Source: Candidatus Adiutrix sp.
GTDB taxonomy: Bacteria; Desulfobacterota; Desulfarculia; Adiutricales; Adiutricaceae
Assembly (NCBI GenBank): GCA_031283395.1
Contig: JAITBV010000268.1
Span: 1 to 5,695 of the forward strand
Length of the DNA stretch: 5,695 nucleotides
Reading direction: 5' to 3'
Every line of letters starts with the position of its first letter. Position 1 is the stretch's first letter. Of this stretch, positions 1 through 5,695 are shown in pieces. Under the pieces are notes generated by a model. The model saw only the letters and a list, made by a program, of their open reading frames with translations. It did no database searches and had not been told where the DNA came from. A program made the position numbers and the translations under genes.

Positions 1-600
1 GTGCGCCGCCGGCGTAAAGACACGGCCTTCCGCCGGACCGTCTCCCGCTGGGTCAACCGCATGGTCCGGACAGCCACCAAGGTGGATATGCACGACTACG
101 GCTGCATGCTCCGGGCCTATCGCCGGCCCATTGTCCAGTCCCTTTTGGACTGCCGGGAATCGACCCGCTTCATCCCCGTCCTGGCCAACTCCTTTGCCCT
201 GAACCCCGCTGAAATAGATGTGGACCACGCTCCCCGCGACGCCGGGGCTTCCAAATACAATATCTTCCGCCTCCTGAACCTCTATCTGGACCTTCTGACC
301 TGCATGTCCACCTTCCCCTTGCGCTTGGCCAGCGTCATGGGCCTGCTCCTGTGCCTGGTGGGCCTAGCGGCCGGCCTGGTCATTCTGGCCGGCCGCATCC
401 TCTACGGCCCGGCCTGGGCCGTGGACGGCACCTTTACCCTCTTTTCCCTGGCCTTCGTGCTCCTGGGGGGGCTCTATCTGGGCCTGGGCATAATGGGCGA
501 ATACCTGGCCCGGCTCTACAACACGGCCCGCAACCGGCCCCTGTATTGCGTCCGCCGGGTGGTGGGGGGCGGGGACCGGCCGATTGGGAGCGACCCATGA
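1..600 (+). CDS. arnC: ArnC, undecaprenyl-phosphate L-Ara4FN transferase (5' partial)
   Basis: This is the C-terminal 199 residues of an inner-membrane GT2 glycosyltransferase that moves 4-deoxy-4-formamido-L-arabinose from UDP to undecaprenyl phosphate. The family is about 320 residues long, so roughly 120 N-terminal residues, including the nucleotide-binding part and metal-binding aspartates, lie upstream of the window. The GTG at base 1 aligns with an internal valine of E. coli ArnC and is not a start. Visible hallmarks, counted from base 1, are [11 protein letters not shown] (32-42), FIPVLAN (57-63) and R79-D-A-G-A-SKY (79-86). Two membrane helices follow, at about 107-130 and 143-166, then a basic cytoplasmic tail ([13 protein letters not shown]). 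The stop TGA (598-600) overlaps the arnA start. The following arnA, arnD and arnT genes support ArnC over a generic dolichol-phosphate mannosyltransferase-like protein. The match to E. coli ArnC is from memory of that sequence, not an alignment run. Confidence 0.95.
   Translation: MRRRRKDTAFRRTVSRWVNRMVRTATKVDMHDYGCMLRAYRRPIVQSLLDCRESTRFIPVLANSFALNPAEIDVDHAPRDAGASKYNIFRLLNLYLDLLTCMSTFPLRLASVMGLLLCLVGLAAGLVILAGRILYGPAWAVDGTFTLFSLAFVLLGGLYLGLGIMGEYLARLYNTARNRPLYCVRRVVGGGDRPIGSDP
586..590 (+). promoter_or_regulatory. Ribosome binding site of arnA
   Basis: GGGAG lies six bases before the ATG at 597, inside the last codons of arnC. It supports 597 as the arnA start rather than any of the upstream in-frame codons that overlap arnC. 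Confidence 0.6.
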
Positions 601-2564
601 GAGCGGTGGTTTTCGCCTATCACAACATCGGCCGGGCCGCCCTGGAGGCCCTATTGGCCGGCGGCGTGGAAGTGGCCGCGGTCTTCACCCACCCGGACGA
701 CCCCGGGGAAAACATCTGGTTCGACTCGGTGGCCGAACTGGCCGCCGCCAAGGGCCTGGAAGTCCACGCCCCCGAAGACGGCAACCACCCCCTGTGGGTG
801 GAACGGATCCGGGCTCTTCGGCCCGAGGCCATATTTTCCTTTTACTTTCGCCGTCTCCTTAAGGGACCCCTCCTGGACCTGGCCCCCTTGGGGGCCTACA
901 ACCTCCACGGCTCCCTTCTGCCCCGCTACCGGGGCCGCTGCCCCGTCAACTGGGTGTTGATAAACGGAGAGACGGAGACCGGGCTGACCCTCCACGAAAT
1001 GACCCGGCGGCCGGACGCCGGCGAGGTGGTCGGCCAGGTCCGGGTGGCCATAGACCCCTCGGACACGGCCCGGGCCCTAAACGAAAAACTCACCGCCGCC
1101 GTGCCGGGCCTTCTGGGCCCGCTCCTGCCGCTCATAGCCCAGGGCCGGCCGCCCCGGACCCCGCAGGACGAGACCCTGGCCACCACCTTCGGCGGCCGCG
1201 GCCCCGAAGACGGGCTTATCGACTGGAGCGAGCCGGCTAAAAAACTGGCCGACCTGGTCCGGGCCGTCACCCGGCCCTGGCCCGGGGCCTTCACCCGGGC
1301 CGGCGGCCGCAAGATAATGGTCTGGGAGGCCGCCGCCCGGGCCGGAGGCGAAGGCGCCGAGCCGGGCACGGTCTTATCAGCCGACCCCCTGGAAGTGGCC
1401 GCCGGGAACGGAATCCTCCGCCTGACCCTGGGCCAGCCGGAGGGCGGCGTCCCCCTGGCCGGGCCCCAATTGGCCCGCGAATTGAACCTCGCGGCGGGTA
1501 TGCGCCTTAAAGCCCCCTCCCCCGCCCCCCGGAAGACCAGGGTGCTGATCCTGGGGGTCAACGGCTTCATCGGCAACGCCTTGAGCGAAAGGCTCCTGGC
1601 CGAAGGCCGTTTCGAGGTCCACGGCCTGGACCGCCAGAGCGACCAGGTGGCCCGCTTCCGGGACCGGCCGGATTTTTATTTCATTGAAGGGGACATCTCC
1701 ATTCACCGGGAGATCATCCGCTATGAGATAAGCAAGGCCGACGTGGTCCTGCCCCTGGTGGCCATCGCCACGCCCATCGAATACGTCCGCAACCCCTTGC
1801 GGGTCTTCGAACTGGACTTTGAGGAGAACCTCAAGGTGCTGCGCGATTGCGTGGATTGCCATAGGCGGGTGGTCTTCCCCTCGACCTCCGAAGTTTACGG
1901 CATGTGCGACGACCAGGAATTCGACGAGGACAACTCCCGCCTCATCGTCGGCCCCATCCGCAACCAGCGCTGGATATATTCCGCCTCCAAGCAGCTCCTG
2001 GACCGGGTCATCTGGGCCTACGGGCAGCAACGGGGCCTGAAGTTCACCCTGTTCCGGCCCTTCAACTGGATCGGCCCCCGCCTCGACCGCCTGGATTCGG
2101 CCCGCATCGGCAGTTCCCGGGCCATCACCCAGATGATACTGAACCTGGTGGAGGGAACGCCCATCCTCCTTATAGACGGCGGAGCCCAGAAGCGCTGCTT
2201 CACGGCCGTGGAGGACGGGGTGGAGGCCCTTTACCGCATCATCCTGAACCCCGGCGGGGTCTGCGACGGGGCCATCCTGAACATCGGCAACCCCGAAGGG
2301 GAACTGAGCATCCGGGAACTGGGCGGGATACTGGTGGAAGCCTTCGACCAACACCCCTTAAGGGGGCATTTCCCGCCCTTCGCCGGCTTCCGCGAGGTGG
2401 AGAGCGCGGCCTATTACGGCCAGGGCTACCAGGATGTCTTAAGCCGCCGCCCGGCCATAGCCAAGGCCGGGCGCCTTTTGGGCTGGCGGCCCCGGATCGA
2501 CCCCCGCCTGGCCGCGGCCGCCACGTTGGATTTTTTTCTGCGGGACCACCTGGAGCATTCATGA
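597..2564 (+). CDS. arnA: ArnA, bifunctional UDP-L-Ara4N formyltransferase / UDP-glucuronate decarboxylase
   Basis: Cytoplasmic 655-residue enzyme (E. coli ArnA is 660). Its C-terminal domain oxidises UDP-glucuronate with NAD+ and decarboxylates it to the 4-keto-pentose. Its N-terminal domain formylates UDP-L-Ara4N from N10-formyltetrahydrofolate. The formyltransferase spans about 1-300 and carries N102 and H104 in [14 protein letters not shown] plus D140 in RRPDAG, the catalytic trio of the family at the same numbers as in E. coli. After a short proline-rich linker (about 303-312) the SDR domain starts with GVNGFIG (320-326), the NAD-binding glycine motif. S431-E432 in PSTSEVYG, Y461-xxx-K465 and R617 correspond to E. 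coli S433, E434, Y463, K467 and R619. All key residues are present, so both activities are probably intact. The start at 597 is set by the ATGA overlap with arnC, the GGGAG site and the family N-terminus ([12 protein letters not shown]). The frame stays open upstream to 351 but that reads through arnC and has no family match. Confidence 0.98.
   Translation: MRAVVFAYHNIGRAALEALLAGGVEVAAVFTHPDDPGENIWFDSVAELAAAKGLEVHAPEDGNHPLWVERIRALRPEAIFSFYFRRLLKGPLLDLAPLGAYNLHGSLLPRYRGRCPVNWVLINGETETGLTLHEMTRRPDAGEVVGQVRVAIDPSDTARALNEKLTAAVPGLLGPLLPLIAQGRPPRTPQDETLATTFGGRGPEDGLIDWSEPAKKLADLVRAVTRPWPGAFTRAGGRKIMVWEAAARAGGEGAEPGTVLSADPLEVAAGNGILRLTLGQPEGGVPLAGPQLARELNLAAGMRLKAPSPAPRKTRVLILGVNGFIGNALSERLLAEGRFEVHGLDRQSDQVARFRDRPDFYFIEGDISIHREIIRYEISKADVVLPLVAIATPIEYVRNPLRVFELDFEENLKVLRDCVDCHRRVVFPSTSEVYGMCDDQEFDEDNSRLIVGPIRNQRWIYSASKQLLDRVIWAYGQQRGLKFTLFRPFNWIGPRLDRLDSARIGSSRAITQMILNLVEGTPILLIDGGAQKRCFTAVEDGVEALYRIILNPGGVCDGAILNIGNPEGELSIRELGGILVEAFDQHPLRGHFPPFAGFREVESAAYYGQGYQDVLSRRPAIAKAGRLLGWRPRIDPRLAAAATLDFFLRDHLEHS
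2552..2555 (+). promoter_or_regulatory. Ribosome binding site of arnD
   Basis: GGAG lies five bases before the ATG at 2561, within the last codons of arnA. It fixes the arnD start at the ATGA overlap, although its frame is open much further upstream, to 1904. Confidence 0.55.
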
Positions 2565-3448
2565 TCGCCGGCCTGAGGGTGGATGTCGATACCCTCCGGG
2601 GCACCCGCCTGGGAGTGCCCCGGCTCCTGGCCAGCCTGGAAAAATTCGGCCAGAAAGCCACCTTCTTTTTTTCCGTGGGCCCGGACAACATGGGCCGCCA
2701 CCTCTGGCGCCTTCTTAGGCCGGCCTTTCTCCTGAAGATGCTCCGCACCAGGGCCCCGGCCCTCTACGGCTGGGGCATTGTCCGCTGCGGTCTTTGGGGC
2801 CCCGGGCCGGATATCGGCCGGGCGGCCGGGGACGTGATGCGGCGGACTTTGGAGGCGGGGCACGAAGTGGGCCTCCACGCCTGGGATCACCACAAATGGC
2901 AGACCCTGGACCTGGAAAAACCGGGGGCCGCGGCCCGGGAACTGGAATTGGGCTACGAGCGCCTGACGGAGATCCTGGGCCGGCCGCCCACCGCCTCGGC
3001 CGCCCCGGCCTGGCGGCTCTCGCCCGCCGCCCTTAAGGCCAAGGCCGCCTTCCCCTTCCTCTACAACAGCGACTGCCGGGGGACCGGCTGTTTCCGGCCG
3101 GACGGACGCGGCGATTGGGCCCCCCAGGTGCCCGTGACCCTGCCCACCTATGACGAACTGGTGGGCCGCTCCGGCCTGACCGACGCCGGCTACAACCGGC
3201 ATCTGTTGGACCTGTTCCGGCCGGAAGCCCTCAATGTCCTGTGCGTTCACGCCGAAGTCGAGGGCCTGGCCCGGGCCGCGCTCTTTGAAGACTTCCTGGC
3301 CCGGGCCCGGGACCGGGGCCTGGCTTTCACCCGGCTGGACGAGATCCTGGCCGCCCAGGGGGCCCTCCCGGCCGCCGGCCTGACCCAGCGGACCGTCCCC
3401 GGCCGGGAGGGTCTTCTGGCCTGTCAGGCCGAGATGAAAGCCGTATGA
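2561..3448 (+). CDS. arnD: ArnD, 4-deoxy-4-formamido-L-arabinose-phosphoundecaprenol deformylase
   Basis: A 295-residue metal-dependent deacetylase of the NodB/polysaccharide deacetylase (CE4) superfamily; E. coli ArnD is 296. It removes the formyl group from undecaprenyl-phosphate-L-Ara4FN at the membrane, making the pathway effectively irreversible. [12 protein letters not shown] (5-16) holds the paired aspartates D8 and D10 of motif 1. [16 protein letters not shown] (35-50) is an ArnD signature. [10 protein letters not shown] (104-113) supplies the metal-binding histidines H106 and H110. YNSDCRG (168-174) and VTLPTYDEL (192-200) follow, and VHAEVEG (229-235) carries the late conserved histidine H230. 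The C-terminal GREGLLACQ (281-289) also matches the family. A small difference is proline in SAAPAWR (146-152) where I recall glycine context in E. coli (SAAAGWR). There is no signal peptide. The start overlaps the arnA stop by four bases and the stop overlaps the arnT start in the same way. Confidence 0.97.
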   Translation: MIAGLRVDVDTLRGTRLGVPRLLASLEKFGQKATFFFSVGPDNMGRHLWRLLRPAFLLKMLRTRAPALYGWGIVRCGLWGPGPDIGRAAGDVMRRTLEAGHEVGLHAWDHHKWQTLDLEKPGAAARELELGYERLTEILGRPPTASAAPAWRLSPAALKAKAAFPFLYNSDCRGTGCFRPDGRGDWAPQVPVTLPTYDELVGRSGLTDAGYNRHLLDLFRPEALNVLCVHAEVEGLARAALFEDFLARARDRGLAFTRLDEILAAQGALPAAGLTQRTVPGREGLLACQAEMKAV

Positions 3449-5142
3449 CCAGGTCCCGCGCCCCCCTCCTCCTGGGCTTCTTTATCCTGGCCTATATCCT
3501 GCCCTTAAACTGCCGCCCCCTGATCGAGCCGGACGAGACCCGCTACGCCGAAATACCCCGGGCCATGGCCGATGGCGGCAACTGGCTGGAACTGCGCCTC
3601 GTAGGCCTCCCCTACTACGAAAAACCCCCCTTGGGCTACTGGCTGGGCGCGGCCAGCATCTCGGCCCTGGGCCACCACAACCTGGCCGTCCGGCTGCCCA
3701 TGGCCCTGGCCGCCGGGGGCGCGGCCCTGACCATTTTCCTATTGGTGAGAGCCCGGCGCCGCCGGACGGACCCGGCCCTGGGCGCCGCGGCCGTATACCT
3801 GGCTTTTTTCCTGGTGTTCGGCATAGGCACCTTCGCCGTCCTGGATTCCATCTTCACCTTCTTCGTCACCCTCTCCCTGGCCCTGTTTTTTCAGGCCATA
3901 AACGAAAAGGACCGGCGACCGCGCCTGGCCTGGCTGGCCCTCTCCGGCCTGGCCTGCGCCGGGGGCTTTCTGACCAAGGGTTTCACCGCCCTGGTCCTGC
4001 CCGTCCTCATCCTGGCGGCCTGGCTGCCCTGGCGGGGCCTGTTCAAAAAACACCTTTTGAACTGCCTGGTTCCGGTCCTGGTCGCGCTATTGGCCGTCCT
4101 GCCCATAGCCCTGGCCCTCCACCGGGCCAACCCGGCTTCCTGGAATTACTGCTTCTGGGTGGAACATATCCAGCGCTTCCTTGAGCCCGGCCCGGGCCAG
4201 CATGATGAGCCTTTCTGGCTCTATCTGCCCTGGATCCTGGCCGGGGCCCTGCCCTGGACCTTCTGCCTGCCCCGGGCCCTCGGCCCCATTCGGGCCAAAG
4301 TAAAGGCCGGGGACGGCCTGACCACCTTCTGCCTGGCCTGGCTGGCCCTGCCCTTTTTATTTTTTTCCGCCTGCGGAGGCAAGATAGCAACCTATATCCT
4401 GCCCTGCTTCCCCCCCCTGGCCATATTGCTGGCCGAAGCCATGATGGAATCACCCCGCGATTTCAGCCCGGGGCTCAAAACCTGCGCCGCCCTCTTCCTG
4501 GCCCTGGCCCTGGGAGCGGTCGCCTGGCTGTTTTTTTTCGTCCCCCCCGAACTCCTAGGCCCCTTGTTGGCGGATATCCGCCCCTGGGTCCTGGTGGCCG
4601 GCCTGCTCTTGACCGCCGCCGGTTTGGGAGCCGCCCCGAAAATATTATTTTTTTCCGCGGACCGCTTAAACGGCCTGATATGGGCCGCCCTGGCCACCCT
4701 GCCCCTATTCCTGGCCGCTTCCCACTGTCTGCCGGAAGTTTTCATCAACCGCCGGTCCCCTTCCGTCCTCCTGGCCGAAGCCGCGCGCCTCACCCCGCCC
4801 GGAGCCGCCATCTTCACCGACCGCAAAACGCTCTACGCCGCGGCCTGGCATTATCGCCAGAGCGGCCTGGTTTTCGCTTTCGGGGCGGGGGAGCTGGCCT
4901 ACGGGCTGGACCGGCCCGAAGGGGAGGGGCGCTTTGTTCCCGATGCGGACGGCCTGGCCGGCCTGATCCGCCGGGAACTGGCCGCCGGCCGGCCGGCGGT
5001 GTTCATCGTGGCCGGAAACCACGAAAAAAACCTCTCGGCCCTGGCCCTGAGCGGCCTGGAACCTGACCTGGCCCTGACCCGGGGGGATTTCTCCTGGCGG
5101 CTCTACCAACCAAAAAAGCCCGCCGAGGGCGGCGGGCTTTAG
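3445..5142 (+). CDS. arnT: ArnT, lipid A 4-amino-4-deoxy-L-arabinose transferase
   Basis: A 565-residue GT83/PMT-like integral inner-membrane enzyme (E. coli ArnT is 550). It transfers L-Ara4N from undecaprenyl phosphate to lipid A phosphate on the periplasmic side, lowering surface charge and polymyxin binding. The first helix (about 7-21) is followed by the first periplasmic loop with PDETRYAEIPRAM (29-41), which holds the acidic pair D30-E31. YYEKPPLGYW (57-66) and GTFAVLD (128-134) follow. FWVEHIQRF (237-245) and CGGKIATYILPCFPPLA (310-326) are further family blocks. About 12-13 hydrophobic helices run to residue 425. The soluble C-terminal periplasmic domain (about 440-557) contains GELAYGLDRPEGEGRFV (482-498). 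The start overlaps the arnD stop (ATGA). Only a weak GAAAG (3436-3440) precedes it, so translation may depend on ribosomes finishing arnD. Residues 558-565 run past the usual family end and are encoded by the rubrerythrin terminator hairpin. Several 7-8 base homopolymer tracts lie in 4360-4654. Confidence 0.97.
   Translation: MTRSRAPLLLGFFILAYILPLNCRPLIEPDETRYAEIPRAMADGGNWLELRLVGLPYYEKPPLGYWLGAASISALGHHNLAVRLPMALAAGGAALTIFLLVRARRRRTDPALGAAAVYLAFFLVFGIGTFAVLDSIFTFFVTLSLALFFQAINEKDRRPRLAWLALSGLACAGGFLTKGFTALVLPVLILAAWLPWRGLFKKHLLNCLVPVLVALLAVLPIALALHRANPASWNYCFWVEHIQRFLEPGPGQHDEPFWLYLPWILAGALPWTFCLPRALGPIRAKVKAGDGLTTFCLAWLALPFLFFSACGGKIATYILPCFPPLAILLAEAMMESPRDFSPGLKTCAALFLALALGAVAWLFFFVPPELLGPLLADIRPWVLVAGLLLTAAGLGAAPKILFFSADRLNGLIWAALATLPLFLAASHCLPEVFINRRSPSVLLAEAARLTPPGAAIFTDRKTLYAAAWHYRQSGLVFAFGAGELAYGLDRPEGEGRFVPDADGLAGLIRRELAAGRPAVFIVAGNHEKNLSALALSGLEPDLALTRGDFSWRLYQPKKPAEGGGL
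5112..5140 (-). terminator. Intrinsic terminator of the rubrerythrin gene, inside the arnT 3' end
   Basis: Two 10-base arms (5115-5124 and 5131-5140, AAAGCCCGCC and its exact complement) enclose a six-base loop (5125-5130). Read on the - strand, the hairpin starts 18 bases after the rubrerythrin stop and runs into six uninterrupted T (opposite A5112-A5117), a textbook intrinsic terminator. Read on the + strand the hairpin is followed only by TTTAGG, so it would terminate the arn transcript weakly at best. The whole structure lies inside arnT codons 557-565, and the arnT stop TAG begins on the hairpin's last base. A translating ribosome on arnT would melt it in arn mRNA. Confidence 0.85.
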
Positions 5143-5158
5143 GAGAGCGCTCGGCGAC

Positions 5159-5695
5159 TTAAAAATTGGTCGCGCTGATATGGAAGTAGGCCTTGGGATG
5201 CTCGCAGACCGGGCATTTTTCCGGCGCTTTTTTACCATTTACCACATGCCCGCAGTTGGCGCAGTGCCAGGCCGTCTCCCCGTCCCTGGCGAAGATCTGG
5301 CCGCCTTCGATATTGGCCAGGAGTTTTCTGTATCTCTCCTCGTGGTGCTTTTCGATCTCGCCCACCAGTCGGAACAGGGCGGCGATGCGCTCGAAGCCTT
5401 CCTCCTTGGCCTTTTTGGCGAACTTTTCATACATCTTGGTCCACTCGAAATTTTCCCCGTCCGCCGCATCCTTCAAATTTTGGGTGGTCTCCGGCACGGC
5501 CCCTTCATGGAGCAGCTTGAACCAGATCTTGGCGTGCTCTTTTTCATTGACCGAGGTCTCTTCGAAAAAGTCGGCTATCTGCTCATACCCGTCCTTGCGG
5601 GCCCGGGAGGCGTAATAGGAATATTTCACCCGGGCCTGGCATTCGCCGGCGAAAGCCTCTTTGAGGTTTTTCTCGGTCTGGGTGCCTTTCAAATT
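5159..5695 (-). CDS. rbr: Rubrerythrin (5' partial)
   Basis: A non-haem diiron peroxidase that reduces hydrogen peroxide in the cytoplasm of anaerobes, taking electrons through its own rubredoxin domain. Residues are counted from the TTG at 5692-5690. The N-terminal ferritin-like four-helix domain (about 4-130) carries E17 in FAGE, E50-xx-H53, E80 and E83 in GENFEWT, and E114-xx-H117, the expected diiron ligand set. The C-terminal rubredoxin-like domain (about 140-177) has C144-x2-C147 and C160-x2-C163 for one iron. Both centres look intact. The reading frame is open to the window edge and homologues usually begin a few residues before the LKGT motif, so the TTG is probably an internal leucine codon and the true start lies just outside. 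The gene converges on arnT with 16 bases between stops and ends at the terminator inside arnT. It uses many lysine and glutamate codons and is less GC-rich than the arn genes. No functional link to the arn operon is evident. Confidence 0.96.
   Translation of the reverse strand, partial: NLKGTQTEKNLKEAFAGECQARVKYSYYASRARKDGYEQIADFFEETSVNEKEHAKIWFKLLHEGAVPETTQNLKDAADGENFEWTKMYEKFAKKAKEEGFERIAALFRLVGEIEKHHEERYRKLLANIEGGQIFARDGETAWHCANCGHVVNGKKAPEKCPVCEHPKAYFHISATNF

Noticed and set aside
351..596. 82-codon upstream extension of the arnA frame
   Set aside because: It overlaps arnC coding sequence out of frame and has shadow-like composition (Gly, Pro, Arg). The ATG at 597 has a ribosome site and matches the ArnA family N-terminus and length.
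597..1500. Reading the first domain of arnA as a separate methionyl-tRNA formyltransferase (fmt)
   Set aside because: The frame runs without a stop into the SDR domain. The motif set and residue numbering match ArnA, and the neighbours are arnC, arnD and arnT.
1377..2354. Long - strand open frame (325 codons) opposite arnA
   Set aside because: It lies antisense to a well-recognised gene in GC-rich DNA, where stop codons are rare on the complementary strand. The product is low-complexity Gly/Val/Gln/Ala-rich with no recognisable family motif.
1904..2560. Upstream extension of the arnD frame through the arnA 3' half
   Set aside because: It is a Pro/Arg-rich shadow of arnA. The start at 2561 gives the normal ArnD length and the conserved N-terminus.
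2426..3250. - strand open frame (274 codons) opposite arnD
   Set aside because: Antisense shadow of arnD with no domain signature and a composition expected from the complement of GCC/GGC-rich codons.
4392..4826. - strand open frame (144 codons) opposite arnT
   Set aside because: An Arg/Ala/Lys/Gly-rich antisense shadow of ArnT membrane helices, with no ribosome site or family signature noticed.
5145..5152. Eight-base palindrome GAGCGCTC between the two stop codons
   Set aside because: Short and isolated in GC-rich sequence. It does not resemble a longer operator and sits between convergent gene ends where no promoter is expected.
5690..5692. TTG as the start codon of rubrerythrin
   Set aside because: The frame continues open to the window edge, and the residue aligns with the leucine of the common LKGT motif that normally follows the start by a few residues. 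The gene is therefore treated as 5' partial.

Overview
The window comes from a high-GC, Gram-negative bacterium. It holds most of a lipid A modification operon on the + strand and, convergent to it, one oxidative-stress gene on the - strand. The operon makes and transfers 4-amino-4-deoxy-L-arabinose (L-Ara4N), the sugar that masks lipid A phosphates and gives resistance to polymyxins and cationic peptides. Rubrerythrin is typical of anaerobes and microaerophiles. With the GC-rich codon use, it suggests an anaerobic proteobacterium of the Desulfobacterota (former Deltaproteobacteria) type. That placement is inference; there is no rRNA or other marker to test it.

Layout: 1-600 is the C-terminal part of arnC (undecaprenyl-phosphate L-Ara4FN transferase), cut by the window edge. 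597-2564 is arnA, a complete bifunctional formyltransferase/UDP-glucuronate decarboxylase. 2561-3448 is arnD, a complete deformylase. 3445-5142 is arnT, a complete lipid A L-Ara4N transferase. All three junctions are 4-base ATGA overlaps, so the genes form one tightly packed, probably translationally coupled unit. After a 16-base gap comes rubrerythrin (5159-5695, - strand), whose 5' end is cut by the window edge.

How the genes work together: ArnA oxidises and decarboxylates UDP-glucuronate and also formylates UDP-L-Ara4N. The transamination between these steps needs ArnB, which is not in the window and is probably upstream. ArnC moves the formylated sugar to undecaprenyl phosphate, ArnD removes the formyl group, and ArnT transfers L-Ara4N to lipid A at the periplasmic face of the inner membrane. 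The order C-A-D-T matches the enterobacterial arn operon, but the flippase genes arnE and arnF that follow arnT there are absent here.

The most unusual local feature is the intrinsic terminator of the rubrerythrin gene. It lies inside the last codons of arnT and encodes an apparent C-terminal extension of ArnT. A cluster of 7-8 base homopolymer tracts in arnT is a second point to check. I found no RNA gene, mobile element, CRISPR array or clearly novel system. No stretch over 300 bases lacks a gene.
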